NCBI GenBank assembly: GCA_011620315.1
Contig: WOZO01000119.1
Coordinates: forward strand, 1-46,526
From: Sideroxydans sp.
GTDB lineage: Bacteria; Pseudomonadota; Gammaproteobacteria; Burkholderiales; Gallionellaceae
Direction: 5' to 3'
DNA length: 46,526 nt
Part shown: positions 35,237 to 43,891 of the stretch, piece by piece
Layout: each line of letters starts with the position of its first letter
How positions within the stretch are numbered: the first letter of the stretch is position 1
Position numbers and translations under genes: made by a program
Notes under the pieces: generated by a model
What the model saw: only the letters and a program-made list of their open reading frames with translations
The model's database searches: none
What the model was told of the DNA's origin: nothing

Positions 35237-36124
35237 ATGAGAATCCTCTATTTCGCCTGTCTGTTTGCAACCTGCACCGCGACAGCATTCGCTGCAGAAC
35301 CGCCAGCGATGGCAGGACATGACCACGGTGCCATGATGCGCAGCCAGGCTGAGCACTGGACACAACTGCCTTTGCTCAAGGCCCGCATGAAAGGGCAAGA
35401 CATGTCATCGCGCAGCTATATCATGCAGCCGCAGAACATCGCGGCGGATGTCGTTGAAGCCTGGTCCAATAACTTGGATGATGCGAATGGGCATCGCCAA
35501 CTGGCCATAGAGATGGGCGGCGCGCCGCTGGACAAACCCGCCACGGGCGGCTTCCAGATGCTGACTGCGCGTGAAGTGCAAGGGGATGCAGTACGCGTCG
35601 CGTCCACCGTGCATTACTTCGGCGAGCGCGGCGGCAAGAACCCGAGCGCCATGTTCGAGCAAATCAAACATGAACTGGAGATCGTGCCGCAACCCTATCC
35701 GCGCGAACATTCACGCTACCGCGCCAATGAGGACTGGCAGTTCGCCGTGCGTTTCAAAGGTCAGCCACTGCCAGAACAAAAGGTCGTGCTGGAGACCTCG
35801 AACAGCAGCCGCGCCGAATTCATGACCGATGCGGCAGGCGTGGTGAAAGTGCATGTGCCGCAGGATTTCAAGGCTGAAGAAGAGCAAAGCAAGGGGGAAA
35901 GCCATGGCATGCGACGCGGGGCCGATTTCGTGTTGGCGGTGTCGCATGCCGATGGCAGCCTGCAATATCTGACCGCCTTCAACAGCAGCTACGGCGAAGA
36001 TGCCTACACCAACCGCAGTCTGGCGATGGGGCTGGGTTTCATGCTGGCCGGCATGCTGGGCGCGGCACCGTTGCTGCGCAAGCGCAAGGCTGCCGCCAAG
36101 AATGAGGAGCCAAGCAATGCTTAA
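35237..36124 (+). CDS. Exported His/Met-bearing protein with C-terminal membrane anchor (DUF4198-like)
   Basis: About 295 residues. ATG 35237 has AAGG (35227-35230) at good distance; ATG 35231 is also in frame but touches it. A signal peptide ends ...TATAFAAEP and is followed by GHDHGAMM, a His/Met cluster that could bind metal. The body has a beta-sandwich look (VRFKGQPLPEQKVVLETS, then TDAAGVVKVHVP), resembling DUF4198/CbiK-like proteins next to metal receptors. A C-terminal helix (about 258-276) and a basic tail look like a GlyGly-CTERM-style anchor. It directly follows the receptor, so it is probably a periplasmic metal-handling partner. The function is inferred from context. Confidence 0.65.
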   Translation: MRILYFACLFATCTATAFAAEPPAMAGHDHGAMMRSQAEHWTQLPLLKARMKGQDMSSRSYIMQPQNIAADVVEAWSNNLDDANGHRQLAIEMGGAPLDKPATGGFQMLTAREVQGDAVRVASTVHYFGERGGKNPSAMFEQIKHELEIVPQPYPREHSRYRANEDWQFAVRFKGQPLPEQKVVLETSNSSRAEFMTDAAGVVKVHVPQDFKAEEEQSKGESHGMRRGADFVLAVSHADGSLQYLTAFNSSYGEDAYTNRSLAMGLGFMLAGMLGAAPLLRKRKAAAKNEEPSNA

Positions 36125-37166
36125 GAATCTATTCCCCACGCTGGCGCGTTTCCGCTTCACCGTGCAGATTGTCATGCTGTTCGTCACCGTGTACGGCGGC
36201 GCACTGCTGGGCAGTTACACCGTGGACCGTATCTCGCAGGCGCTGCCGTCGCTGGCTTGCGCCTACGACAAGGTGACCGGCGACCACTGCATCCTGATCA
36301 GCGCGCAACACCAGTTGCATCACCGCGTCGGGGTGGCCTTGGCCAAGGCGGGCGATGTTGCGCTCAATGTGTTCCTGCCCACGCTGATCACGGTGGGCGT
36401 GTTCTTCCTGTTCTTCTTCTTTTTGAACAAGGCGTTCTGCGGCTGGATCTGTCCGCTGGGCACGGTGCAGGAGGTGCTCTACAAGATCGGTCGCCGTCTC
36501 GGTCGTCCGCTCAATCGTTTCAAGCAAGGGAATGTGGGCCGTGTGCGTCCGGTCAAGTGGTTCATGCTGCTGGTGCTGGTGTTGGGCCTGCCGACACTGG
36601 CGGGCATGGGCACTGTCGCCAATGAGCTGGGCGACCCGTTTTGCCAGGTCTGTCCGTCGCGCATCGCCACCACCTTGCTGACGGCGGATACCGAACAGCT
36701 TGCCGTGCGTACCGGCACGGGCATCAACTTTTTCTTGGGCGCATTGGGCAATGCCCTGTTCGGCTTCATGATCATCGCCGCACTGGCGGTGCGCCAGCCG
36801 TTCTGCCGCATCTGCCCGCTGCTGTCGTGGAATGCGCTGTTCCAGAAGCTGTCGCCGATGCGGCTGGTGAAGAAGGAGGCGCACGACAAATGCGCCAAGT
36901 GCGGCGTGTGCGAGAAAGCCTGCCCGATGGACATCCACGAGATCGGCACGGCATTCGGCAGCAAAGCCTTCCACGAGGACTGCACGCTGTGCGGCCGCTG
37001 TGCCGAATATTGTCCGGACGACGATGTGATCCAGCTCAAGTTCTTCGGCTTCAAGCTGTTCGGTTCTTCGCGTGACTACTACAAGGCACGCGTGAAGTTC
37101 GAAACACCCGAAGGCCAACCGAAGAAACGCGTGATCCCCATCCTGCGCGCCAAAGAGAATGGATGA
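36117..37166 (+). CDS. Membrane polyferredoxin (NapH/NosR/CcoG-like 4Fe-4S protein)
   Basis: 349 residues from ATG 36117, with GAGGAG at 36104-36109 and an 8-bp overlap with the previous gene. About five membrane helices. Cysteine pairs C108/C112 (CGWICPLG), C176/C179 (CQVCP) and C230/C233 (CRICP) sit at membrane boundaries. Two classical 4Fe-4S motifs follow: C259-x2-C262-x2-C265-x3-C269 and C289-x2-C292-x2-C295-x3-C299. This is the layout of NapH, NosR C-terminal and CcoG/RdxA proteins, which pass electrons across or along the inner membrane; CcoG has been linked to Cu(II) reduction. No nap, nos or cco genes are nearby, so here it probably reduces a metal or thiol partner of the receptor cluster. 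Confidence 0.85.
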   Translation: MLKNLFPTLARFRFTVQIVMLFVTVYGGALLGSYTVDRISQALPSLACAYDKVTGDHCILISAQHQLHHRVGVALAKAGDVALNVFLPTLITVGVFFLFFFFLNKAFCGWICPLGTVQEVLYKIGRRLGRPLNRFKQGNVGRVRPVKWFMLLVLVLGLPTLAGMGTVANELGDPFCQVCPSRIATTLLTADTEQLAVRTGTGINFFLGALGNALFGFMIIAALAVRQPFCRICPLLSWNALFQKLSPMRLVKKEAHDKCAKCGVCEKACPMDIHEIGTAFGSKAFHEDCTLCGRCAEYCPDDDVIQLKFFGFKLFGSSRDYYKARVKFETPEGQPKKRVIPILRAKENG

Positions 37167-37803
37167 GTGGCAGCTGTCGCAGCAGACTACGCTGTTCACC
37201 GTGTGGCTGCTCGGCGCCTCGCTGGGCCTGACGGCCTGCACCGCCACCTGTCTGCCGTTCATGGGCACCTGGATACTCGGGCGCGGCGGCAGCCAGCTGC
37301 AGGCGCTGCGCGATACCAGCCTGTTCGTCAGCGGACGCATCCTGGCTTACACGATGCTGGGCGCGCTGGCGGCTGCGGCGGGCACCTGGCTGTCGCGGGC
37401 GCTGCAAGGCGGCAGCGGCAATCTGTTCATCGGTGCCGCATCCATCGCCGCCGGGCTGTGGCTGTTGCGCAAGCAGACGCATGCGCCTTGCGGCGTGTCG
37501 AAGCGGGCCGGCAGTGCGCCGCCTTTGTTGCTCGGGTTTTCACTCAGTCTCACACCCTGCGCACCGCTGGCATCCCTGCTTGCCGTGTGCGCGGCGGCGG
37601 GCAGCGTGCAACTGGGCATGGCCAACGGCGTGATGTTCGGATTGGGCGCGGCGCTGACACCGCTGCTGATACTATTGCCGCTGATCAGCCTGCTGGGTAA
37701 ACAGTTGCGCGAGAACCGCGACTGGCTGACGCGCTGGATACGCCGGGGCGCGGCTGCGGTACTGGTCGTGCTGGGACTGCGCCGCGTCTTTTTATTCCTT
37801 TGA
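37159..37803 (+). CDS. Small CcdA/DsbD-like (DsbD_2/UreH-type) membrane protein
   Basis: 214 residues with about six membrane helices. Helix 1 carries the cysteine pair C27/C31 in TACTATCLPF and a later helix has SLTPCAPLASL, the paired-cysteine-in-helix pattern of CcdA/DsbD transmembrane domains and of the 'sulfite exporter TauE/SafE'-annotated UreH-like family. Such proteins move reducing equivalents or metal ions across the inner membrane. Its ATG overlaps the polyferredoxin end by 8 bp, so the two are probably coupled and may form one electron route to the periplasm. Confidence 0.75.
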   Translation: MDEWQLSQQTTLFTVWLLGASLGLTACTATCLPFMGTWILGRGGSQLQALRDTSLFVSGRILAYTMLGALAAAAGTWLSRALQGGSGNLFIGAASIAAGLWLLRKQTHAPCGVSKRAGSAPPLLLGFSLSLTPCAPLASLLAVCAAAGSVQLGMANGVMFGLGAALTPLLILLPLISLLGKQLRENRDWLTRWIRRGAAAVLVVLGLRRVFLFL

Positions 37804-37825
37804 ACCGAACGAACAAGTCTGTCTG

Positions 37826-39913
37826 ATGAAACGTAGCTGTCTGTTATTCGCCTTCCTTCCGCTTCTTGCATTCGCCGAAGACCGACCCGCCCTGCAAGAG
37901 ATCACCGTGACCGGCAAGCAGGAAGACATCGCCGCGCGGCGCGATGCGAGCACGCAAAAAGTGATCATCGGCCGCAAGGACATCGACAACCTTGGCGCGA
38001 TGACCATCGGCGAGGTGCTGGGCAAGTTGCCCGGCGTGGAAGTGAAGGGCGACGGACACCGCGCGCGCGGCATGTCGCGCGACAGCGTGCAGATATTGGT
38101 GGACGGTGAACGTCCGGCGGGCGGATCACGCATCGTGGCGGGGGTGGTCGGTCGTCTGCCAGCGGGGGAACTGGAGCGCGTCGAGATATTGCGCGGTGCG
38201 TCCGCGGAATACGGCGGCGCGGCGTCCATCACCGTCAATCTGGTGATGAAGAAGCCGGTCAGCAAGCGTTCCACTGCCATGAAAGTGGCAGTCGGTATGC
38301 GCGGCAACGAACCGACCGGCCAGCTCACTTGGACGGAGAACGGCGGCGAGGGCGGTTTTGCCTGGACCTTGCCGATCACGCTCAATATGCATCGCAGTCA
38401 AGCCGGCAGTGTGCTCGAACGACGTAACGAAAGCGCAGGCGTCACCGTATTGAACGAGCAGGACAAGGATGAGGGGCTATCGACCTTCCGCGAATTCGTG
38501 ATGTCGCCGCGCATGACCTGGAAGCAGGGGCGTGACAGCCTGACCGTCGCCCCCCTGCTGTTCGACGGACTGGGCAAACGCAACAGCGACATGACGCAGA
38601 CCGCGGCCAGTCCGGCGAGTAGCAGCAATATGGTGGGCAATGGCGACCGTAGCAGTCGCGAGGAGAATCGTCGCTGCCTGCAACGTCTGCGTGTGGAGGG
38701 CGAAAAACATCTGGGCGACAGCAAACTCACCGGACGTGTCTCGCTCAACCATGGCACGCGGGATGTGAATATCGTGCGCCTGTCGCATGACGCGGCGGGC
38801 ACAGCCAGCACCCGCACGGATGACACCGCCAGCAACGAGAACGAATCCAGCTTGGCGTTCCGGCTGGACAGGCCGCTGGGCGAACAGCATCTGCTGGCGG
38901 TCGGGCTGGAACACGCCTTGCTGAAACGCAGCGATACGCAGACCTTTTCCGGCGTGACGTCCAGCTACGCCGATCAGGAACGGCAAAGCATCCTGTGGCT
39001 GCAGGACGACTGGATGTTCACCGACAAGACCACGTTCACCTACGGTCTGCGCGGCGAACGCGTCGATCTGGTTGCCGATAGCAGCGCCCGGCAGCATGGA
39101 CAATTGATGCCCTCGCTGGCGATCCGCTGGGCACCGCAGGAACAATGGCTGGTTCGCTCCTCGCTGGGTGCAGGGTTGAAGATGCCGAGGCTGAACGAGA
39201 TCAGCGATGCGGCGACGCTGAGCGTCGCGGCGAACACGCCGACGGAAGCAGACACACGCGGCAATCCGAACCTGCGGCCCGAACGCAGTGTGAATTTCGA
39301 GGCGGTGCTGGAACGTTATCTGCCGAACAACACCGGCGTACTCGGACTCAATTTCTACGCACGCAACACACAGGATTTCACCGAACGCCGTGTGCAACGG
39401 GAAGGCGCGCGCTGGGTAGACAGGCCGCAGAACGAGGGCAGCGCCCGTCACTGGGGTTGGGAGCTGGACGGCAAGGTACAGACCGATGTCTGGGGTTGGA
39501 AAGGCGCGACCGTCAAAGCGCATCTGACCTTGCCGCATGCCTCGGTGAACGACGAGCGTCTTGGTATCTCGCGTCTGGCGCGCGACACACCCAAATACAT
39601 TTTTTCAGCCGGACTGGACGAGAACCTGCCCAAGTTGAATTCCAGCTACGGCGTGTCGCTGCAACTGTCGGGACGCAGCGTGACCGACATCCCGGACGAG
39701 ATGTATGCCGTGTCCGACGCGCGCGCCACACTGGACGGCTATTGGCTGTACAAGCTGTCGCCCGTGTTCAATCTGCGCGCCACCGCCAACAATCTGCTGG
39801 CAACGGACTCGGTGCAGCACACGCGCTTCACGAACGGCGGCGATACCTATGCATTGACCAGCCGCAGCATCGGCTATCGTTCCTTGCTGGTGACACTGGA
39901 GGGGCGCTGGTAG
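37826..39913 (+). CDS. TonB-dependent outer-membrane receptor (second of two)
   Basis: 695 residues. A signal peptide of about 17 residues ends ...LPLLAFA. The plug includes LQEITVTGKQED (TonB box region), IGEVLGKLPGVEV, RGMSRDSVQILVDG and ELERVEILRGASAEYGGAASITVNLVMKKP. The barrel ends in a C-terminal Trp (LEGRW). It differs clearly from the first receptor, so the locus probably handles two ligands or two forms of one. tonB starts one base after its stop. Confidence 0.9.
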   Translation: MKRSCLLFAFLPLLAFAEDRPALQEITVTGKQEDIAARRDASTQKVIIGRKDIDNLGAMTIGEVLGKLPGVEVKGDGHRARGMSRDSVQILVDGERPAGGSRIVAGVVGRLPAGELERVEILRGASAEYGGAASITVNLVMKKPVSKRSTAMKVAVGMRGNEPTGQLTWTENGGEGGFAWTLPITLNMHRSQAGSVLERRNESAGVTVLNEQDKDEGLSTFREFVMSPRMTWKQGRDSLTVAPLLFDGLGKRNSDMTQTAASPASSSNMVGNGDRSSREENRRCLQRLRVEGEKHLGDSKLTGRVSLNHGTRDVNIVRLSHDAAGTASTRTDDTASNENESSLAFRLDRPLGEQHLLAVGLEHALLKRSDTQTFSGVTSSYADQERQSILWLQDDWMFTDKTTFTYGLRGERVDLVADSSARQHGQLMPSLAIRWAPQEQWLVRSSLGAGLKMPRLNEISDAATLSVAANTPTEADTRGNPNLRPERSVNFEAVLERYLPNNTGVLGLNFYARNTQDFTERRVQREGARWVDRPQNEGSARHWGWELDGKVQTDVWGWKGATVKAHLTLPHASVNDERLGISRLARDTPKYIFSAGLDENLPKLNSSYGVSLQLSGRSVTDIPDEMYAVSDARATLDGYWLYKLSPVFNLRATANNLLATDSVQHTRFTNGGDTYALTSRSIGYRSLLVTLEGRW

Positions 39914-39914
39914 C

Positions 39915-40565
39915 ATGTCGGCCCTTGTTTTCAATCTGCCTCTGATGCATATGGCTGCGTTTCGCAATGCCGATCTGGAATCGCCCTGGTACGAACGGCT
40001 GACTGCGGTCGGCATCGTGGTGCTTGCGCATCTGCTGCTGTTCGTGTTCTGGCTGGCACAGCCGGAACCGCCGCAGGCAGCGATCAACGAGATGTCCATC
40101 TCCTTCGCCAACATCCAGATGCAGCAGGCCGACATCGCGCCGCAGCCGGAGATCAAGCCCGAGCCGAAACCGGAACCCAAGCCGCGCGTGATCGAACCCG
40201 AAGCACCAGCCGCGCCGGAACCCGTGGTGCAGGAACAGACGCCGCCCGCGATGGAGACACCGCCGTCGCCCGTGCAACTGGATGCCGAGCCTGATTACCG
40301 TGCCGACTACCTGAACAATCCGCGTCCGCCGTATCCGCTGGTGGCGCGGCGCATGGGCTATCAGGGCAAGGTGGTGCTGAACGTTGAAGTACTGGCCGAG
40401 GGCAGGGCGGGCGAGGTGAGGTTGCAGACCAGCAGCGGTTTCGACATCCTCGACAAGGCCGCGCTGCAGACCGTGAAGACCTGGAAATTCTCGCCCGCCA
40501 AGCGTTTCGGGCAGCCGATCACACAGTGGTTCTTGGTACCGATCAAATTTTCTTTAGAGGAATAA
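39915..40565 (+). CDS. tonB: TonB energy transducer
   Basis: Transmits proton-motive force from ExbB/ExbD to outer-membrane receptors. 216 residues: N-terminal membrane helix (about 31-48) with the His of the TonB helix in LAHLLLF, a proline/glutamate-rich periplasmic linker (EIKPEPKPEPKPRV), and the C-terminal TonB domain (PPYPLVARRMGYQGKVVL, then VKTWKFSPAKRFGQP). GAGGGG about 10 bp upstream supports ATG 39915; ATGs at 39945 and 39951 are alternatives. First gene of tonB-exbB-exbD. Confidence 0.92.
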   Translation: MSALVFNLPLMHMAAFRNADLESPWYERLTAVGIVVLAHLLLFVFWLAQPEPPQAAINEMSISFANIQMQQADIAPQPEIKPEPKPEPKPRVIEPEAPAAPEPVVQEQTPPAMETPPSPVQLDAEPDYRADYLNNPRPPYPLVARRMGYQGKVVLNVEVLAEGRAGEVRLQTSSGFDILDKAALQTVKTWKFSPAKRFGQPITQWFLVPIKFSLEE

Positions 40566-40570
40566 TCCGT

Positions 40571-41227
40571 ATGAACGATCTTTTTTCCGTTGATTCAACC
40601 GTCGTTTGGGCGACCTTGCTGCTACTGATCGTGCTGTCCATTGCAACCTGGTCCATCGCGCTGTTCAAAGTATGGAAGCAATATGAATCGCGCCAGAACG
40701 ACCAGCGCTTCAACCGCGAGTTCTGGGCGGTGCATGAATGGAGCGAGGCGGGCAAAGTCGCCGAAGCCAGCAAGGGTGACATCGCGCGACTGGCGCAGGC
40801 CGGCTTCGCCGAACTGAAGACGATCAACAATGCGCAACCCGACCTGAAGCATTCCGGCGCGCCGCAGGATGTGCTGGAGCGCCAGTTGCGGCAGAACCTG
40901 CAGAATATCCAGCGCTATCACGAACGCGGCCTGGCCGAGCTGGCGACCATCGGCTCCACCGCGCCGTTCGTGGGCCTGTTCGGCACGGTGTGGGGCATCA
41001 TGCATGCCTTGCAGAACATCGGCCAGACGGGCTCCGCTTCGCTGGATGTGGTGGCCGGCCCCATCGGCGAAGCGCTGGTCGCCACGGCCATCGGCATCGC
41101 CACCGCCTTGCCTGCGGTACTGGCTTACAACTTCTTCCTGCGTCGTCTCAAGGTGCATCTGACCGATCTGGAGAACTTCGCGCATGACTTCATGCGTCTG
41201 GCGCAAAAGCATGATTTCAAACTGTAA
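40571..41227 (+). CDS. exbB: ExbB/MotA-TolQ-family proton channel protein
   Basis: 218 residues from ATG 40571 (GAGGAA upstream). Three membrane helices; the conserved region STAPFVGLFGTVWGIMHALQ and ATAIGIATALPAVLAYNFF identify ExbB/TolQ. With ExbD it forms the inner-membrane motor that drives TonB. The close tonB and exbD neighbours and the two receptors favour ExbB over TolQ. Confidence 0.93.
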   Translation: MNDLFSVDSTVVWATLLLLIVLSIATWSIALFKVWKQYESRQNDQRFNREFWAVHEWSEAGKVAEASKGDIARLAQAGFAELKTINNAQPDLKHSGAPQDVLERQLRQNLQNIQRYHERGLAELATIGSTAPFVGLFGTVWGIMHALQNIGQTGSASLDVVAGPIGEALVATAIGIATALPAVLAYNFFLRRLKVHLTDLENFAHDFMRLAQKHDFKL

Positions 41228-41236
41228 GGAGGCGTG

Positions 41237-41650
41237 ATGGCTTTCGGAAATTCTTCCCAGCAGGATGAAGGCAACATGATGAGCGAGATCAACGTCACGC
41301 CGCTGGTCGACGTGATGCTGGTACTGCTGGTGGTGTTCATCATCACCGCGCCCTTGCTGGCCCCGCAGTCGCTCAAGATCAACCTGCCCAAGACCGACGC
41401 CGTGCAGCAGCAGGACAAGCCGCAGCAGGTCAGTCTGGTGGTGGACGCGCAGGGCAATGTCGAGATGGACAAGCAGCCGGTGAACGATGCGGAACTGGCC
41501 GCGATGCTGACCACACGATCCGCCGATCCACAATTCCAGTTGCAGATCGAGGCCGACAGTGCCGTACCTTACGGCCGCGTGGCGGGGCTGATGGCGCTGG
41601 CGCAGAAGGCGGGCGTGGCCAAACTGTCGTTCATCACACTTTCAAAATAA
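41237..41650 (+). CDS. exbD: ExbD/TolR-family biopolymer transport protein
   Basis: 137 residues from ATG 41237, with AAGGAGG at 41226-41232 overlapping the exbB stop. EINVTPLVDVMLVLLVVFII contains the essential membrane Asp25. A periplasmic domain follows (VSLVVDAQGNVEMDKQPV). Completes the TonB motor. Confidence 0.93.
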   Translation: MAFGNSSQQDEGNMMSEINVTPLVDVMLVLLVVFIITAPLLAPQSLKINLPKTDAVQQQDKPQQVSLVVDAQGNVEMDKQPVNDAELAAMLTTRSADPQFQLQIEADSAVPYGRVAGLMALAQKAGVAKLSFITLSK

Positions 41651-41709
41651 GGTCGCCATGGATAGACTGCCGCCTGCTTGGCAGTCCCATCAATTCAAGG
41701 AGAGATAAA

Positions 41710-42150
41710 ATGAATCGCAGAGAACTTTTGCTTGGCGCAGTCGCGATGGCCGCTGCCGGTACGGCATTCGGTGCCAGCCACGAACATATGGATATGGGGC
41801 ATGCGCACCATGTCATGGGGTCGGTGAACGACAAACTCATCGCAGCCGCCGCAGATTGCGTGACCAAGGCGAACCTGTGTTTGCAGCATTGCATCGTGCT
41901 GCTGGGGCAGGGCGACACCAGCATGGCGGAATGCGCCAAGACTTCCAGCCAAGTGATCTCCATGTGCGGCGCATTGCAACAGATGGCTGCTGCGAACTCC
42001 AAATATCTGCCGCAACTCGCCAAGGTCTGCATGGACGTGTGCAAAGCCTGCGAAGAAGAATGCAAAAAGACCGAAAAACACTCGGAGTGCAAGGCTTGCA
42101 AGGAGTCCTGTGCTGCCTGCTATGCGGAATGCAAGAAGATCGCAGCCTGA
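41710..42150 (+). CDS. Tat-exported four-helix, cysteine-rich copper-storage-like protein (Csp family)
   Basis: 146 residues. A twin-arginine signal (RRELLLGAVAMAAAGTAFGA from residue 3) is followed by a His/Met-rich segment (HEHMDMGHAHH, 24-34) and a helical body with 14 cysteines at 50, 57, 61, 75, 86, 107, 111, 114, 118, 127, 130, 134, 137 and 141. Many are three or four residues apart, so they line one face of helices as in Csp1 of Methylosinus, which stores many Cu(I) ions inside a four-helix bundle. AAGGAGAG lies before the ATG. The start is 59 bp after exbD and the gene is probably part of the same cluster. The signal predicts a periplasmic store. Confidence 0.88.
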   Translation: MNRRELLLGAVAMAAAGTAFGASHEHMDMGHAHHVMGSVNDKLIAAAADCVTKANLCLQHCIVLLGQGDTSMAECAKTSSQVISMCGALQQMAAANSKYLPQLAKVCMDVCKACEEECKKTEKHSECKACKESCAACYAECKKIAA

Positions 42151-42176
42151 TCATTATTTCGTAGTTGCGAGACACA

Positions 42177-42205
42177 AAGGCACGCCTCGGCGTGCCTTGT
42201 CGTTT
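42177..42205. terminator. Terminator after the copper-storage-like gene
   Basis: A 9-bp perfect stem AAGGCACGC/GCGTGCCTT (42177-42185 and 42190-42198) with loop CTCG, followed by GTCGTTTT. It lies 26 bp after the gene and separates the metal cluster from pntA. Confidence 0.75.
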
Positions 42206-42239
42206 TATCAATGGGCTGGGGCGGGGCGCAAAGCTCGTA

Positions 42240-42245
42240 TATAAT
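42240..42245 (+). promoter_or_regulatory. Probable -10 element of pntAB
   Basis: A perfect TATAAT within GTATATAATCCCGCGCC lies 67 bp before pntA. The expected -35 position (42217-42222) reads TGGGGC, a poor match, so an activator or extended -10 may be involved. Confidence 0.45.
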
Positions 42246-42263
42246 CCCGCGCCAATTCAAGTG

Positions 42264-42285
42264 CGCCCGGAACAACCGGGCGTTT
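42264..42285 (+). promoter_or_regulatory. Leader hairpin of pntA (possible attenuator)
   Basis: CGCCCGG/CCGGGCG (42264-42270 and 42276-42282) with loop AACAA and a short TTT lies between the -10 site and the SD. It resembles a weak terminator in the 5' leader, comparable in position to the one before rimP. Confidence 0.4.
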
Positions 42286-42311
42286 CAGTATGCGGTTTAC
42301 AGGAGGGTTAC

Positions 42312-43880
42312 ATGCGTATTGGGATTCCTGCGGAGACGAATGCAGGCGAGAAGCGTGTTGCGACAGTACCGGAAGTCGTAGAGAAGCTCATCAAGCTGGG
42401 TTTCGCAGTCGCTGTTGAATCAGGTGCCGGAGATGCGGCAAATTGTAATGACGATGCTTATCGTGCTGCGGGTGCCGAGATCATTGATGGTGCGGCTAAG
42501 CTGTGGGCTGAATCCGACATCGTATTCAAAGTAGCTGTCCCGACGCGTGCCGAAGTCGAATTGATGCGCGAAGGCGGCGTCCTGATCGGCTTCATCTGGC
42601 CCGCGCAAAACCCCGAATTGATGCAACAACTGGCCGCCAAGAAGGCCACAGTGCTGGCCATCGATGCCTTGCCGCGCCAGCTTTCCCGCGCCCAGAAGAT
42701 GGACGCGCTGACTTCCCAGGCCGGTGTCGCCGGTTACCGCGCCGTCATCGAGGCCGCCAACGCCTTCGGCCGTTTCTTCAATGGACAGATCACCGCTGCA
42801 GGCAAGGTTCCACCCGCCAAGGTATTCATCGCCGGTGCCGGTGTGGCCGGTCTGGCCGCCATCGGTACGGCTGCCGGTCTGGGTGCCATCGTGCGCGCCA
42901 ACGACACCCGCGCCGAAGTGGCCGACCAGGTCAAGTCGCTGGGCGGCGAGTTCGTCAAAGTCGAATATGAGGAAGAAGGTAGCGGCGGCGGCGGTTACGC
43001 CAAGGTGATGAGCGAAGGCTTCCAGCAGGCGCAGCGCGAGATGTATGCCAAGCAAGCCCGCGAAGTGGACATTATCATCACCACCGCGCTCATCCCGGGC
43101 AAACCCGCACCACGTCTGATCACCGCCGGGATGGTGCAGAGCATGAAGCCCGGCAGCGTCATCGTCGATATGGCGGCCGAGCGCGGCGGCAACTGCGAAT
43201 TGACCGTTCCCGGCGAAGCCGTGGTGAAGCATGGCGTGACCATCGTCGGTTACACCGATCTGAACAGCCGTCTGGCCAAGCAGTCTTCCACCTTGTACGG
43301 CACCAACCTGTTCCGTCTGGCCGAAGAGTTGTGCAAGACCAAGGATGGCGTCATCAACGTCAACATGGAAGACGACGCGATCCGCGGCCTGACCGTGATC
43401 AAGGATGGCGAGATCACCTGGCCTGCGCCGCCGCTGCAGATGCCTGCGCCTGTGGCCAAACCCGCTGCCAAGCCGGCCGCACCTGCCGGGCATGGCGCTG
43501 CCGCTGCGCCTGCATCGGCAGGCAAGATCGCGCTGCTGTTCATCGCCGCTGCATTGCTGTTCCTGCTCATCGGTGCCTACGCGCCGGCCGCCTTCCTCGG
43601 ACACTTCACCGTGTTCGTGCTGGCCTGCTTCGTCGGCTATATGGTGGTGTGGAACGTCACGCCGGCCTTGCATACGCCGCTGATGAGCGTCACCAATGCG
43701 ATCAGCAGCATCATCGCCATCGGCGCGCTGGTGCAGATCGCACCGCCGACGTTGCTCGGACTGGATAGACCGGACGGCTGGATACTCGGGCTGGCCGTGG
43801 CGGGTATCGCACTCACTGCGGTGAATATGTTCGGCGGCTTTGCGGTGACCAAACGCATGCTGTCGATGTTCCGCAAATAA
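42312..43880 (+). CDS. pntA: NAD(P) transhydrogenase alpha subunit
   Basis: Part of the inner-membrane, proton-translocating transhydrogenase that transfers hydride between NADH and NADP+. 522 residues from ATG 42312 with AGGAGGG upstream; the frame is open further upstream but includes the leader. The N-terminal dehydrogenase-like domain I has [20 protein letters not shown] and the NAD-binding fold [21 protein letters not shown]. An Ala/Pro linker (about 380-405) leads to four membrane helices. It is the fused E. coli-type alpha subunit rather than split PntAA/PntAB. pntB follows after 11 bp. Confidence 0.96.
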   Translation: MRIGIPAETNAGEKRVATVPEVVEKLIKLGFAVAVESGAGDAANCNDDAYRAAGAEIIDGAAKLWAESDIVFKVAVPTRAEVELMREGGVLIGFIWPAQNPELMQQLAAKKATVLAIDALPRQLSRAQKMDALTSQAGVAGYRAVIEAANAFGRFFNGQITAAGKVPPAKVFIAGAGVAGLAAIGTAAGLGAIVRANDTRAEVADQVKSLGGEFVKVEYEEEGSGGGGYAKVMSEGFQQAQREMYAKQAREVDIIITTALIPGKPAPRLITAGMVQSMKPGSVIVDMAAERGGNCELTVPGEAVVKHGVTIVGYTDLNSRLAKQSSTLYGTNLFRLAEELCKTKDGVINVNMEDDAIRGLTVIKDGEITWPAPPLQMPAPVAKPAAKPAAPAGHGAAAAPASAGKIALLFIAAALLFLLIGAYAPAAFLGHFTVFVLACFVGYMVVWNVTPALHTPLMSVTNAISSIIAIGALVQIAPPTLLGLDRPDGWILGLAVAGIALTAVNMFGGFAVTKRMLSMFRK

Positions 43881-43891
43881 GGATCACGATC

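Noticed and set aside
41665-41686. Terminator between exbD and the Csp-like gene
   Set aside because: A 7-bp stem GACTGCC/GGCAGTC is present, but no T-run follows, so it may only be an RNA processing or stability element; it does not show that the Csp-like gene is separately transcribed.
42165-42311. Upstream extension of pntA
   Set aside because: The extra codons cover the terminator, the -10 element and leader hairpin; ATG 42312 has a strong SD and the conserved MRIGIPAE start.
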